Numbered from the stretch's first letter, positions 9,211 through 17,723 are shown. The stretch: 64,000 nt of DNA from Pseudomonas sp. MWU13-2105 (GCF_023242315.1 NZ_JALLIY010000019.1:62001-126000), one strand, 5' to 3'. Notes: a model not told the origin generated them from the sequence alone. Numbers and translations are program-made.

Positions 9211-10031
9211 TGGATCGCTACGTCGTCTTCGGCAATCCCATCGGTCATAGCAAGTCGCCATTGATTCACCGTCTGTTTGCCGAGCAGACCGCCCAGCAGC
9301 TGGACTACAGCACCTTGCTGGCGCCCCTTGATGACTTTTCCGGCTGTGCCCGGGCGTTTTTCCAGGACGGCCGCGGGGCCAATGTGACGGTGCCGTTCAA
9401 GGAAGAGGCCTATCGCCTGGCCGACAGCCTGACGGCCCGGGCGCAGCGGGCCGGGGCGGTGAATACCCTGAGCAAGCTGGCTGATGGCAGCCTGTTGGGC
9501 GATAACACCGACGGCGCGGGGTTGGTGCGCGACCTGACGGTGAATGCCGGATTCAGTCTGAAGGGCAAGCGTATCCTGCTGCTGGGGGCCGGAGGTGCGG
9601 TTCGTGGGGCGCTGGAGCCGTTGCTGGCGGAGCAGCCGGCTTCGGTGATCATTGCCAATCGGACCGTGGAGAAAGCCGAGTTGCTGGCCGAACTGTTCGC
9701 CGACCTGGGGCCGGTGTCGGCCAGTGGCTTCGACTGGTTGCAGGAGCCGGTGGACCTGATCATCAATGCCACTTCGGCGAGTCTGTCGGGGGATGTGCCG
9801 CCGATTGCGCCGAGCTTGATCGAGCCGGGCAAGACCTTCTGCTACGACATGATGTACAGCAAGGAGCCGACGGCGTTCTGCCGCTGGGCGAGCGAACATG
9901 GCGCGGCGGTGTCGATGGATGGCCTGGGCATGCTGGCCGAGCAGGCAGCGGAGGCTTTCTTCCTCTGGCGCGGCGTGCGACCGGATACGGCGCCGGTGCT
10001 GGCGGAGTTGCGGCGGCTGCTGGCGCTCTGA
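9210..10031 (+). CDS. aroE: shikimate dehydrogenase (NADP+)
   Basis: This enzyme reduces 3-dehydroshikimate to shikimate in the aromatic amino acid pathway. The protein is 273 aa. It carries the substrate-binding GNPIGHSKSPLIH at the N-terminus, NVTVPFKEEAY with the catalytic Lys, NTDGAG, the nucleotide motif LGAGGAVRGA and the closing segment GMLAEQAAEAF. The start is the ATG at 9210, inside the hemF stop (TGATG). The longer upstream frame lies within hemF. Confidence 0.97.
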   Translation: MDRYVVFGNPIGHSKSPLIHRLFAEQTAQQLDYSTLLAPLDDFSGCARAFFQDGRGANVTVPFKEEAYRLADSLTARAQRAGAVNTLSKLADGSLLGDNTDGAGLVRDLTVNAGFSLKGKRILLLGAGGAVRGALEPLLAEQPASVIIANRTVEKAELLAELFADLGPVSASGFDWLQEPVDLIINATSASLSGDVPPIAPSLIEPGKTFCYDMMYSKEPTAFCRWASEHGAAVSMDGLGMLAEQAAEAFFLWRGVRPDTAPVLAELRRLLAL

Positions 10032-10068
10032 GCTTGGACACAATATGACTGGCTGATCGCAAATCTGA

Positions 10069-10088
10069 TGTGGGAGCTGGCTCCCACA
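10069..10088. repeat. compact REP-like hairpin after aroE
   Basis: TGTGGGAG (10069-10076) and CTCCCACA (10081-10088) form an 8-bp stem with a 4-base loop. It carries the TGTGGGAG core of the REP family and lies between the convergent aroE and SulP genes. There is no U-run, so it is not a classic terminator. Confidence 0.55.
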
Positions 10089-10147
10089 CAAGCCGGCGCC
10101 CATACAAGTCCGTTTCCACAGGACACCCGATCCGTAGTCAGGGGGGA

Positions 10148-11716
10148 TCAATCCTCAAACAGGATTGGACACTTATCCACACCCTCGAGCTTGATCAACT
10201 CCTCCACCACTGGTGCCCGCGCCCGCCTCAAGGTCAGGCTGCGGCCTTCGCGTATCAGGCGCCGGGCCTCCTGGTGCAGCATCTCAACCCCCGAGTAATC
10301 GATGAAGTTGATCTGCTGCGCTTCGATCACCACCTTCACCCCGTGCAAGCGTTGTAACTGTACTTGCAGGTAATGGCTGGCACCGAAAAAGATCGACCCG
10401 CCGACCCGCAGCACATCCTCGTCGCCATCGCGCCAATGCTGGACCCGCGGCTGCGAGGTGCGCTTGAGGTAGAAAAACAGCGAGGCCAGCACCCCGGCAT
10501 AAATCGCCGTCTGCAACTCCAGCAGCAAGGTCGCCACGCAGGTCAGGGCCATCACCGCGAACTCGGCGTGACTGACCCGGAACAGTGCGCGGATGCCGCG
10601 CCGATCCACCAATCCCCAACTGATCAGCAGGATACTGCCGGCCATTGCCGGGATCGGGATATGCGCGATCAGCACCGAGCCGGTCACGGCGAACAGCGCC
10701 ACCCAGAGCGCGGAAAACACCCCGGCCAGCGGTGAGCAGGCCCCGGCCTCGTAGCTCAGCGCGGCACGGGTGAACGAACCGGCCGACAGGTAGCCGGAAA
10801 ACAGGCTGCCGATCATGTTCGACAGGCCCTGGGCACGGACTTCCTGGTTGGCATCGAGCAATTGCTGCGAACGGGCCGACAGCGAACGGGCAATCGACAG
10901 GCTGGTCACGAGCCCGAGCATGCCCACCGCGACGGCGCTGGGCAGCAGGCGCAGGATGGTTTCCAGGTCCAGTGGCAAGGCGCTGAACGGTGGCAACCGG
11001 CCGATGAAGCCTTTGACCAACTGCACGTGCCCGAACAGGCCCGGGCACAGCCAGACCAGCGTGCTGGCCAGGACCAGGGTGATCAGCAGGGTCGGCCAGC
11101 GCGGTAGCCAGGATTTGAGAGCGAGACCCAGGAGCAGGGTTCCCAACCCCAGCAGCAGCGAGGGTTTGTCCAGTTCGCCGAGGTGCTGGCCCAGTTGCAA
11201 CAGGCTGTTCAGGGCGGTGGCCTGGTTGGGGATATCGAGCCCCAGCAGGTTCGGCAGTTGCCCGAGGGCGATGACCACGGCGGCGCCCAGGGTGAAACCC
11301 AGCACCACCGAATGCGAGACGAAATTCACCAGGGCGCCGAAGCGCAGCATGCCCAGCAACCACTGGAAGATCCCGGCGATGCAGGTCAGCAACAGGATCA
11401 GGGTCACGTAGTCCTGGCTGCCGGGTACCGCGAGCGGGCTGACACTGGCGAACAGGACAATCGAGATGGCCGCCGTGGGCCCGCAGATCAGATGCCAGGA
11501 CGAGCCCCAGAGACAGGCGATCAGCACCGGGACGATGGCTGCGTAGAGGCCGTATTCGGGCGGCAGGCCGGCGATCAGGGCGTAGGCGACCGATTGTGGC
11601 AAGGCCAGGATCGCCCCGCTCAGGCCGACGATCAGGTCACGACTGACGCTGGCGCGGGTTTGTCGCGGCAGCCAGCTGAGAAATGGCAGGAGTTTGTGGC
11701 GGTTGGTCCAGCCCAT
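10148..11716 (-). CDS. SulP-family anion (probable sulfate) transporter with STAS domain
   Basis: The protein is 522 aa. The inner-membrane SulP domain (about residues 20-400) has the family segments ALPQSVAYALIAGLPPEYGLYAA and GPTAAIS and multiple hydrophobic helices. A cytoplasmic STAS domain at about residues 430-522 includes QINFIDYSGVEMLHQEARRL. The start at 11716 (MGWTNRHKLLPFLSW) removes an upstream frame that runs through a REPIN. It lies downstream of the choline-type binding protein and betC on the same strand, suggesting a role in moving sulfate released from choline-O-sulfate, or the ester itself. The substrate is not determinable from sequence. A perfect DnaA box (10173-10181) lies in its 3' end. 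Confidence 0.88.
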   Translation of the reverse strand: MGWTNRHKLLPFLSWLPRQTRASVSRDLIVGLSGAILALPQSVAYALIAGLPPEYGLYAAIVPVLIACLWGSSWHLICGPTAAISIVLFASVSPLAVPGSQDYVTLILLLTCIAGIFQWLLGMLRFGALVNFVSHSVVLGFTLGAAVVIALGQLPNLLGLDIPNQATALNSLLQLGQHLGELDKPSLLLGLGTLLLGLALKSWLPRWPTLLITLVLASTLVWLCPGLFGHVQLVKGFIGRLPPFSALPLDLETILRLLPSAVAVGMLGLVTSLSIARSLSARSQQLLDANQEVRAQGLSNMIGSLFSGYLSAGSFTRAALSYEAGACSPLAGVFSALWVALFAVTGSVLIAHIPIPAMAGSILLISWGLVDRRGIRALFRVSHAEFAVMALTCVATLLLELQTAIYAGVLASLFFYLKRTSQPRVQHWRDGDEDVLRVGGSIFFGASHYLQVQLQRLHGVKVVIEAQQINFIDYSGVEMLHQEARRLIREGRSLTLRRARAPVVEELIKLEGVDKCPILFED

Positions 11717-11826
11717 GGGTCTCTCGGTTGGGTGAGTCGGCGTCGGGGTGACGAGGTGGTGTGACAGGAGCAAGGCGTCCGACGCCGGTTGGGCCGCGCA
11801 CATTCCTTGTGGGCGTGGAGTTGCTT

Positions 11827-11900
11827 TGTGGGAGCGGTGCTTGCCCGCGAAGCTTTTAGCTGCCTCAAGGGCCTCTTCGCGGGCAAGCACCGCTCCCACA
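11827..11900. repeat. REPIN, copy 2 (short type)
   Basis: A perfect 26-bp inverted repeat (arms 11827-11852 and 11875-11900, beginning TGTGGGAGCGGTGCTTGCCC) encloses a 22-bp loop. It lies between choX and the SulP gene on the minus strand, so transcripts crossing it would fold into a strong hairpin. It may set the choX/SulP expression ratio. Confidence 0.88.
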
Positions 11901-11944
11901 CATTGGGTTCTGCGGTGTTGCATGCAGCCTGTACCAGGTTTAAC

Positions 11945-12865
11945 TCAGAGCTTGGCTTTGACCGCCGGCAACCCATCCTGGCCATCCACGGTCTTCACCC
12001 CGTCCAGCCATTTGTCCAGCACCGCCGGATTGGCCTTGATCCAGGCCTTGGCCGCGTCGGCATTGCTCAGCTTCTTGTTCGCCACCTCGGCCATGATGCT
12101 GTTTTCCATGTCCTGGGTGAAGCTCAGGTTACTCAGCAACTTGCCGACGTTCGGGCAGGCCTGTGCATAACCCTTGCGGGTCACGGTATAGACGCTGCCG
12201 GTATCGCCAAAGTATTTCTCGCCGCCCTTGAGATAGTGCATCTTCATCTGCACGTTCATCGGGTGCGGGGTCCAGCCGAGGAAGACCACGAACTTCTGTT
12301 TCTTCACCGAACGGGCCACTTCGGCCAACATCGCTTGCTCGCTGGACTCCACCAGCTTCCACTGGCCGAGGTCGAACTCGTTTTTCTTGATGATATCCGC
12401 CAGCGAGGCATTGGCCGGCGCGCCGGAACCGATGCCATAGAGCTTCTTGTCGAACTTGTCGGCGAACTTGTTCAGGTCGGCAAAGTTATGCACACCCGCG
12501 TCCCAGACGTAGTCCGGGACCGCCAGGGTGAATTCGGTGCCGTCGAGGTTCTTTGCCAGTTGCGTGACATCGCCGTTGGCCAGGAACTTGTCGTAGAAAC
12601 CCTGCTGCGCCGGCATCCAGTTGCCGAGGAACACATCCACCTGGCCGTCCTTGAGACCGCCGTAGGTGATCGGCACCGCCAGGGTGTCGACCTTGGCCTT
12701 GTAGCCCAGGCCATCCAGCAGCAAGCTGGTGATGGCATTGGTCGCGGCGATATCGCTCCAGCCCGGATCGGCCATTTTTACCGTGTCGCAGCTCTGCTCG
12801 GCATAGGCACTCAGGCTGCTCATGACCAGCAAGCCGGCTGTCAGTGCTGTGGATAACTTCTTCAT
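11945..12865 (-). CDS. choX: choline-type ABC transporter substrate-binding protein (ChoX/BetX-like)
   Basis: The protein is 306 aa and periplasmic, with a signal peptide of about 22 residues ending SAYA. It belongs to the OpuAC/ProX-type binding proteins. The mature protein has W-rich segments typical of a cage for quaternary ammonium: MADPGWSDIAA, GNWMPAQ, DYVWDAG and FLGWTPHPMN. No permease or ATPase gene is adjacent, so it is an orphan binding protein that must share a permease elsewhere, as known for P. aeruginosa choline binding proteins. It starts 19 bp downstream of the betC stop and is probably co-transcribed, pointing to choline or choline-O-sulfate as ligand. Confidence 0.85.
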   Translation of the reverse strand: MKKLSTALTAGLLVMSSLSAYAEQSCDTVKMADPGWSDIAATNAITSLLLDGLGYKAKVDTLAVPITYGGLKDGQVDVFLGNWMPAQQGFYDKFLANGDVTQLAKNLDGTEFTLAVPDYVWDAGVHNFADLNKFADKFDKKLYGIGSGAPANASLADIIKKNEFDLGQWKLVESSEQAMLAEVARSVKKQKFVVFLGWTPHPMNVQMKMHYLKGGEKYFGDTGSVYTVTRKGYAQACPNVGKLLSNLSFTQDMENSIMAEVANKKLSNADAAKAWIKANPAVLDKWLDGVKTVDGQDGLPAVKAKL

Positions 12866-12912
12866 CGCCTTCCCCTTACGTTCGTTATTGATTTTGGCAG
12901 GGTTGTGGATAA
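12848..12912 (-). promoter_or_regulatory. two perfect DnaA boxes at the betC/choX junction
   Basis: TGTGGATAA occurs at 12848-12856 (codons 4-6 of choX) and at 12904-12912 (inside the betC 3' end). Both are on the minus strand, 56 bp apart. Each is an exact DnaA consensus 9-mer. Function is not shown; they add to the cluster near the left end. Confidence 0.45.
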
Positions 12913-14399
12913 CGCGCTTTGCGTTCCAGATCGTCGAGGTCGATATGGTTGCGCATGTATTGCTGACTGGCGTCCACCAGTGGCTGGTGATCCCAGCTCT
13001 TCAGCTTTCCTTGGGCCAGCGTGCTGGCGACGAAACGCCGCCGCCGCTGACTGGCGAGCACCTGTTGGTGGATCGCCGGGATGTTCCATTTCGCCCGGGC
13101 TTCGGCCAGGAAGTCGTTGAAGAGAGCTTGATGCGGCGCTGACTGGCTGAGTTCTTCCTCCTCGCGTGGGTCGTTGTGGATATCGAAGAGCAGACAGGGG
13201 TCGTCTTCGCTGTAGATGAATTTGTAGGCGCCGCGGCGAATCATCATCAGCGGGCTGATGGTGCCTTCGGCCATGTATTCGCCAAACACTTCGTCGTGAC
13301 CGCCCTCGCCCTTCAGGTGCGGGACCAATGAGCGGCCGTCCAGGGGCAGCCCGGCCTGCAGCGTACCGCCGGCCAGTTCCACCAGGGTCGGCAGCAGGTC
13401 GGCGGTGGAAACCGCCGCGCTGACGCGCCCGGCGGCGAACTGCCCGGGGGCGCTGATCAGCAGCGGCACCCGCGCGGACATTTCGAACCAGTGCATCTTG
13501 TACCAGAGGCCACGCTCGCCGAGCATGTCGCCGTGGTCGCCGGAGAACACGATCAGCGTGTCCTCGGCCAAGCCGGTTTCCTCAAGGGTTTGCAGGAGTT
13601 TGCCGACGTTGCTGTCGATATAGCTGCACGCACCGAAGTAGGCCCGGCGCGCGTCGCGGATCTTATCCACCGGTAGCGGTTTGTCCCACAGGTCGTAGAC
13701 CTTGAGCAAACGCCGGGAATGCGGGTCGAGGCTGTCCTGGGCCGGGGTCTGCGGCAATGGAATGTCCTCGTCGCGATACAGGTCCCAGAAGGCCTTGGGA
13801 ATGGTGTAGGGATCGTGGGGGTGGGTCATCGACACAGTCAGGCAGAACGGCTGGTTGCCGTCTTCGCGCACGTGATCGAACAGGTATTGTTGCGCCTTGA
13901 AGACCACCTCTTCATCGAAGTCCAGCTGGTTGGTGCGCACGCAGGGGCCGGCCTGCAATACCGAGGACATGTTGTGGTACCAGCTGGGCCGCACGTCGGG
14001 CTCGTCCCAGTTCACCGCCCAGCCGTAGTCCGCCGGATAGATGTCGCTGGTCAGGCGCTCTTCGTAGCCATGCAGTTGGTCAGGCCCGCAGAAGTGCATC
14101 TTGCCCGACAGCGCGGTGCGATAGCCGAGGCGCCGTAGATAGTGGGCATAGGTCGGTACGTCGGCGGGGAAATCGGCGGCGTTGTCGTAGGCACCGATCT
14201 TGCTCGGCAGTTGGCCGCTGACCAGGGTGAAGCGCGAAGGCGCGCAGAGCGGGCTGTTGCAGTAGGCGGCATCGAAGACCACGCCTTCGGCGGCCAGGCG
14301 GCTCAGGTTCGGAAGCTTGATCGGCGATGCACCGTAGAGCGGCAACAGGGGCGCGGCCATTTGATCGGCCATGATGAAGAGAATGTTCTTGCGCTTCAT
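12885..14399 (-). CDS. betC: choline-sulfatase
   Basis: This enzyme hydrolyses choline-O-sulfate to choline and sulfate. The protein is 504 aa, a type I sulfatase of the alkaline phosphatase superfamily. Metal-binding segments are present (IMADQ near the N-terminus, FSGDHGDMLGE near residue 285). The formylglycine-forming motif is intact: C52-A-P-S-R in CNSPLCAPSRFTLVSG. A choline-sulfatase-type C-terminal tail is present. I chose the ATG at 14399 (MKRKNILFIMADQ); an in-frame ATG six codons upstream (14417) is possible. It is divergent from a LysR gene and followed by choX, so choline-O-sulfate use as carbon, nitrogen, sulfur or osmoprotectant is expected. Confidence 0.95.
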   Translation of the reverse strand: MKRKNILFIMADQMAAPLLPLYGASPIKLPNLSRLAAEGVVFDAAYCNSPLCAPSRFTLVSGQLPSKIGAYDNAADFPADVPTYAHYLRRLGYRTALSGKMHFCGPDQLHGYEERLTSDIYPADYGWAVNWDEPDVRPSWYHNMSSVLQAGPCVRTNQLDFDEEVVFKAQQYLFDHVREDGNQPFCLTVSMTHPHDPYTIPKAFWDLYRDEDIPLPQTPAQDSLDPHSRRLLKVYDLWDKPLPVDKIRDARRAYFGACSYIDSNVGKLLQTLEETGLAEDTLIVFSGDHGDMLGERGLWYKMHWFEMSARVPLLISAPGQFAAGRVSAAVSTADLLPTLVELAGGTLQAGLPLDGRSLVPHLKGEGGHDEVFGEYMAEGTISPLMMIRRGAYKFIYSEDDPCLLFDIHNDPREEEELSQSAPHQALFNDFLAEARAKWNIPAIHQQVLASQRRRRFVASTLAQGKLKSWDHQPLVDASQQYMRNHIDLDDLERKARYPQPCQNQ

Positions 14400-14513
14400 G
14401 TAATCGCGGCATTCCATAGTGAATTGTTATGCGATAGTGCTGCAATCCAGCATGTGGTCCACGGAATCTGTGGTAAAGCCCCTGCCAAACAATGACTAGG
14501 ATAAGTACAGCTT

Positions 14514-15464
14514 ATGTATGAAGCTCTGGGCGACCTGTCCCTCGATCTGCTCCGGGCTTTCGAAGCGGCGGCCCGTCACCACAGTTTTACCGCCGCGGCG
14601 GTGGAGCTGGGCACTACCCAGCCGGCCATCAGCCAGCAGATCAAGCGCCTGGAAGACCAGTTGACCACTCGCCTGTTCGATCGCATCTACCGTGGCATCG
14701 AATTGACCGAAGCCGGCTCGATCCTGTTCGAGCAGGTGCAGGTCGGGTTGCAGAGCATCGACAGTGGTTTGAGCGCGGTCACCGCCCAGCGTCAGCACGA
14801 GGTGCTGCAGGTCGCCACCGACTTTGCCTTTGCCGCTTACTGGCTGATGCCACGCCTGCATCGCTTTCACGCGGCCAATCCGCAGGTCGATGTCAGCCTG
14901 GTGACCAGTGAGCGCAGCCACAACATGTTGCGCACCGACATCGATGTCGCGGTGCTGTTCGGCAAGGGCCGTTTCAAGCAGGGCGAGAGCCATTGGCTGT
15001 TCAGCGAGGAAGTGTTTCCGGTATGCAGCCCGCAACTGCTCAAGGGCCGTGAGCTGCCGCTGCCGACGGAGGCCTTGCTGGAGTTTCCCTTGCTGCACCT
15101 CAAGGGCGAAAATAGCAGCCACTGGTTCGACTGGAGCGGGGTTTTTCGCGAGCTGGGGCTGACCGCGGCGCCGGCGCCGGGGCAATTGCGCTTCGACAAC
15201 TACACCTTGTTGATCCAGGCGGCGATTGGCGGCCAGGGCGTGGCCATCGGCTGGCGCCACCTGGTGGATAACCTGTTGGAGCAGGGCTTGTTATGCCGGC
15301 CGATCAGCCAGTCGGTGATTTCCACCTTTGGCTACTACGTGGTGCTACCCCAACGTAAACGGCGCGGGGCGCTGATCCAGCGGTTCTTCGACTGGTTGAT
15401 GGCCGAACAGGCCGACAGTGCGCAATCGCTGGTGGGGCTGGGCTTGCCCTCGATTGCGGTGTAG
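14514..15464 (+). CDS. LysR-type regulator, probable activator of betC
   Basis: The protein is 316 aa. The N-terminal winged HTH (about residues 9-66) includes LRAFEAAARHHSFTAAAVELGTTQPAISQQIKRLE, and the LysR substrate domain follows. It is divergent from betC across about 115 bp, the usual arrangement of a LysR regulator and its target. The inferred role is control of choline sulfatase by choline-O-sulfate or choline. GcvA-like similarity in the HTH is common in this subgroup, so the ligand is uncertain. Confidence 0.88.
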   Translation: MYEALGDLSLDLLRAFEAAARHHSFTAAAVELGTTQPAISQQIKRLEDQLTTRLFDRIYRGIELTEAGSILFEQVQVGLQSIDSGLSAVTAQRQHEVLQVATDFAFAAYWLMPRLHRFHAANPQVDVSLVTSERSHNMLRTDIDVAVLFGKGRFKQGESHWLFSEEVFPVCSPQLLKGRELPLPTEALLEFPLLHLKGENSSHWFDWSGVFRELGLTAAPAPGQLRFDNYTLLIQAAIGGQGVAIGWRHLVDNLLEQGLLCRPISQSVISTFGYYVVLPQRKRRGALIQRFFDWLMAEQADSAQSLVGLGLPSIAV

Positions 15465-15488
15465 CGTCAGGCCATTACCGGACGCTGA

Positions 15489-15833
15489 ATGAGCGAGAGC
15501 GGCATGCAACGTATCAAGGGCTACCATGCCCACATCTATTTCGACGCAACGACCCTGGAGCAGGCCCGTGAGCTGTGCGAACTGGCGGCGACGACTTTTC
15601 CGCTGACGATGGGGCGGGTGCACCAGCGCCCGGTGGGACCGCATCCGGACTGGAGCTGCCAGTTGGCGTTCGATGCGCAATATATCGGTGTGGTCTTGCC
15701 GTGGCTGGCGCTGAACCGCAAGGGGCTGGTGGTGTTCCTGCATCCCTTGACCGGCGATGACCTGGCCGACCATCGCGATCACGGGATCTGGATGGGGGCG
15801 GTCAGGCCATTGGACCTGTCGCTCTTCGCCTAG
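15489..15833 (+). CDS. DOPA 4,5-dioxygenase family protein
   Basis: The protein is 114 aa. The segments GYHAHIYFD, GRVHQRPVGPHPDWSCQLAF and LVVFLHPLTGDDLADHRDHGIWMG match the small DOPA 4,5-dioxygenase-like family, with conserved His residues that could bind iron. The physiological substrate in bacteria is unknown. An alternative ATG at 15504 would give MQRIKGYHAHIYF. It follows the LysR gene by 24 bp on the same strand and may be co-transcribed. Confidence 0.8.
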   Translation: MSESGMQRIKGYHAHIYFDATTLEQARELCELAATTFPLTMGRVHQRPVGPHPDWSCQLAFDAQYIGVVLPWLALNRKGLVVFLHPLTGDDLADHRDHGIWMGAVRPLDLSLFA

Positions 15834-15845
15834 CGCCTCAAGCGG

Positions 15846-16292
15846 TCAGTTCAGCACGCCATCAAGAATCTCGTAGACGATCCCGGTGCCGATGGCGATC
15901 AGGACCACGTCACTGCCCATGCGCCGCCACTCATAACCTTCATACACCGGCAGGCGGCCCAGTGCCCGGCCGTCCAGGCGTTCGCCTTCGTAGCCGCGTG
16001 GCAGCGGTTGGCCGCGGACCAGACGATAGCCCGGAGGCGGTGGCGCGCCGCGACCGAAATGTTCGCGGTCTTCATGGATGATCTGCCGGATCGGGCCGAA
16101 GTCCTGGGGCGGACGGTGCGCGTTGCGCTCGTCACGGCCCCTGTCCGGCCCTCTGTCGCCGCCCCTGTCCCGCTGGTCGTAGCCGCCGCGATCATGGTCT
16201 TCGCCGCGCATTTGATCCTCGGCATGCAGCAGGGGGCTGGCGCTGAGTACCAGCAGGCCAAGACCGGCCATCAGGCGTTTGGGCATTTTCAT
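15846..16292 (-). CDS. RcnB/CigR-like exported protein
   Basis: The protein is 148 aa. A signal peptide (about residues 1-24) is followed by a low-complexity segment rich in Asp, Arg and Gly (about residues 28-60). A conserved C-terminal module then runs RLPVYEGYEWRRMGSDVVLIAIGTGIVYEILDGVL. This layout fits the RcnB family (PF11776-like) and especially its CigR branch. I chose the start at 16292 because GAGGA lies about 9 bases upstream; the ATG at 16301 is the alternative. Periplasmic or inner-membrane location is expected; function unknown. It is convergent with the DOPA dioxygenase gene. Confidence 0.75.
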   Translation of the reverse strand: MKMPKRLMAGLGLLVLSASPLLHAEDQMRGEDHDRGGYDQRDRGGDRGPDRGRDERNAHRPPQDFGPIRQIIHEDREHFGRGAPPPPGYRLVRGQPLPRGYEGERLDGRALGRLPVYEGYEWRRMGSDVVLIAIGTGIVYEILDGVLN

Positions 16293-16435
16293 CGGGGGCA
16301 TTCCTCACCACACAGGCAATACATCGAATAGGGGTGAAGGCTTGGCTTCAAACCCCCGGGTCTTACTTTATTAGTCCGTATGGTGGCGTTTAGATTCCTT
16401 TGTATCAGGAACTTTACCTTTGTCCGGCGCCGCTG

Positions 16436-16726
16436 CTATCGCCAGCGATCATGCTGTTCGCTCAAGCCGTGCCGCAGGGCTTCGAGGCGCTCGCGCAAGG
16501 AGGTGTCGTTTGCCGCTGCGCCAGTGGTTCTTGCCAGGGCGCCACTCTCCGAAGCCAGGTTCGGGATGCTGGGGGCCAGGGGTTCGAACGCGAACAGGCT
16601 GGACAGGTCTTGTCGCGGTGGCGGGGTTTGGCGGGGTTGTGACGTCACCGACTTGAGCCGCTTTGGGCGAGGGCTTTCAGTGACGGACAGGTGAGCGAGG
16701 AAGGTGCGGGCGATAGCGAGTGTCAT
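16436..16726 (-). CDS. small hypothetical protein
   Basis: The product is 96 aa (start MTLAIARTFLAHLSVTE; an ATG at 16738 would add four residues). I recognise no family. The middle is Pro/Ser-rich and likely disordered, and the C-terminal third (SLRERLEALRHGLSEQHDRW) is predicted helical. Codon choice strongly favours C or G in third positions, as in its neighbours, which supports coding on this strand over the overlapping plus-strand frames. It lies alone between the CigR-like gene and trpA, with no good Shine-Dalgarno visible. Confidence 0.6.
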   Translation of the reverse strand: MTLAIARTFLAHLSVTESPRPKRLKSVTSQPRQTPPPRQDLSSLFAFEPLAPSIPNLASESGALARTTGAAANDTSLRERLEALRHGLSEQHDRWR

Positions 16727-16863
16727 AGGGGCATCCATTTTATCGGTAACGACCGAGCGCTCCTGCGCGGCCGTCTCTTGCCGGTATTTCCCGGAAAGAG
16801 AATGTAATGATTACCCCTTTGACAGTGTGGTTCTGTCAATAAACGCTCAGGTTCGCGCCCATG

Positions 16864-16896
16864 AAAAAGGGACCCAAGGCTGTTGCCCTGGATCCC
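16864..16896 (-). terminator. rho-independent terminator after trpBA
   Basis: On the minus strand, 20 bp after the trpA stop, an 11-bp stem with two G-U pairs (arms 16886-16896 and 16869-16879) and a 6-base loop is followed by TTTTT. Position and shape fit the end of the trpBA transcript. Confidence 0.8.
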
Positions 16897-16916
16897 TCAG
16901 TGTCGTGCAGCCTGGC

Positions 16917-17723
16917 TTAGCGCGCGGTACGTACACCTTCGGCGAGGGCTGCGCACAGGCTCAGCACGCCATCGATGGCCTGTTCGTTGCTGGTGGCGTT
17001 GGCGATGTGATCGATCAGCGCCGAACCGACCACCACGCCGTCCGCCATCCGAGCGATGGCCGCGGCCTGCTCCGGTGTGCGGATGCCGAAACCGATGCTG
17101 ATCGGCAGGTCGGTGTGGCGCCGCAGGCGGGCCACCGCCTCTTCGACGTGTTCCAGGGTCGCCGAGCCGGCACCGGTCACGCCGGCCACCGACACGTAGT
17201 AGACGAATCCGGAACTGCCGTTGAGCACGGTGGGCAGGCGGACGTCGTCGGTAGTCGGCGTGGTCAGGCGGATAAAGTCCAGGCCGGCGGCCTGGGCCGG
17301 GTCGCACAGCTCGGCGTTATGTTCCGGCGGCAGGTCGACCACGATCAGGCCGTCGACACCGGCGGCCTTGGCATCGGCGATAAAACGCGGCACGCCATAG
17401 TGGTGGATCGGGTTGAAGTAACCCATCAGCACCAGTGGGGTTTCATTGTTCCCGGCACGGAATTCGCGAACCATCTGCAAGGTTTTCGCCAGGTTCTGCT
17501 TGGCGGCCAGGGCACGGATGTTCGCCAGCTGGATCGCCGGGCCGTCGGCCATCGGATCGGTGAAGGGCATGCCCAGCTCGATCACATCGGCGCCGGCCTT
17601 GGGCAAGCCCTTGAGGATCGCCAGGGAGGTGTCATAGCCCGGGTCGCCGGCGGTGACAAAGGTCACCAGGGCGGCGCGGTTCTGTTGTTTCAGCTCGGCA
17701 AAGCGGGTTTGCAGGCGGCTCAT
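16917..17723 (-). CDS. trpA: tryptophan synthase alpha subunit
   Basis: This subunit cleaves indole-3-glycerol phosphate to indole and G3P, passing indole to TrpB through a tunnel. The protein is 268 aa. Catalytic Glu is in DVIELGMPFTDPMADGP and catalytic Asp in GLIVVDLPPE, and phosphate is bound by the VSVAGVTGAGS and GFGIRTPEQ segments. Its start overlaps the trpB stop by one base (TGATG), so the two subunits are translationally coupled. Confidence 0.98.
   Translation of the reverse strand: MSRLQTRFAELKQQNRAALVTFVTAGDPGYDTSLAILKGLPKAGADVIELGMPFTDPMADGPAIQLANIRALAAKQNLAKTLQMVREFRAGNNETPLVLMGYFNPIHHYGVPRFIADAKAAGVDGLIVVDLPPEHNAELCDPAQAAGLDFIRLTTPTTDDVRLPTVLNGSSGFVYYVSVAGVTGAGSATLEHVEEAVARLRRHTDLPISIGFGIRTPEQAAAIARMADGVVVGSALIDHIANATSNEQAIDGVLSLCAALAEGVRTAR

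Noticed and set aside
16380..16694. Plus-strand small frames opposite the 96-aa hypothetical gene
   Set aside because: Codon usage favours the minus-strand frame, and the plus-strand products are Cys/Arg-rich, typical of shadow frames.
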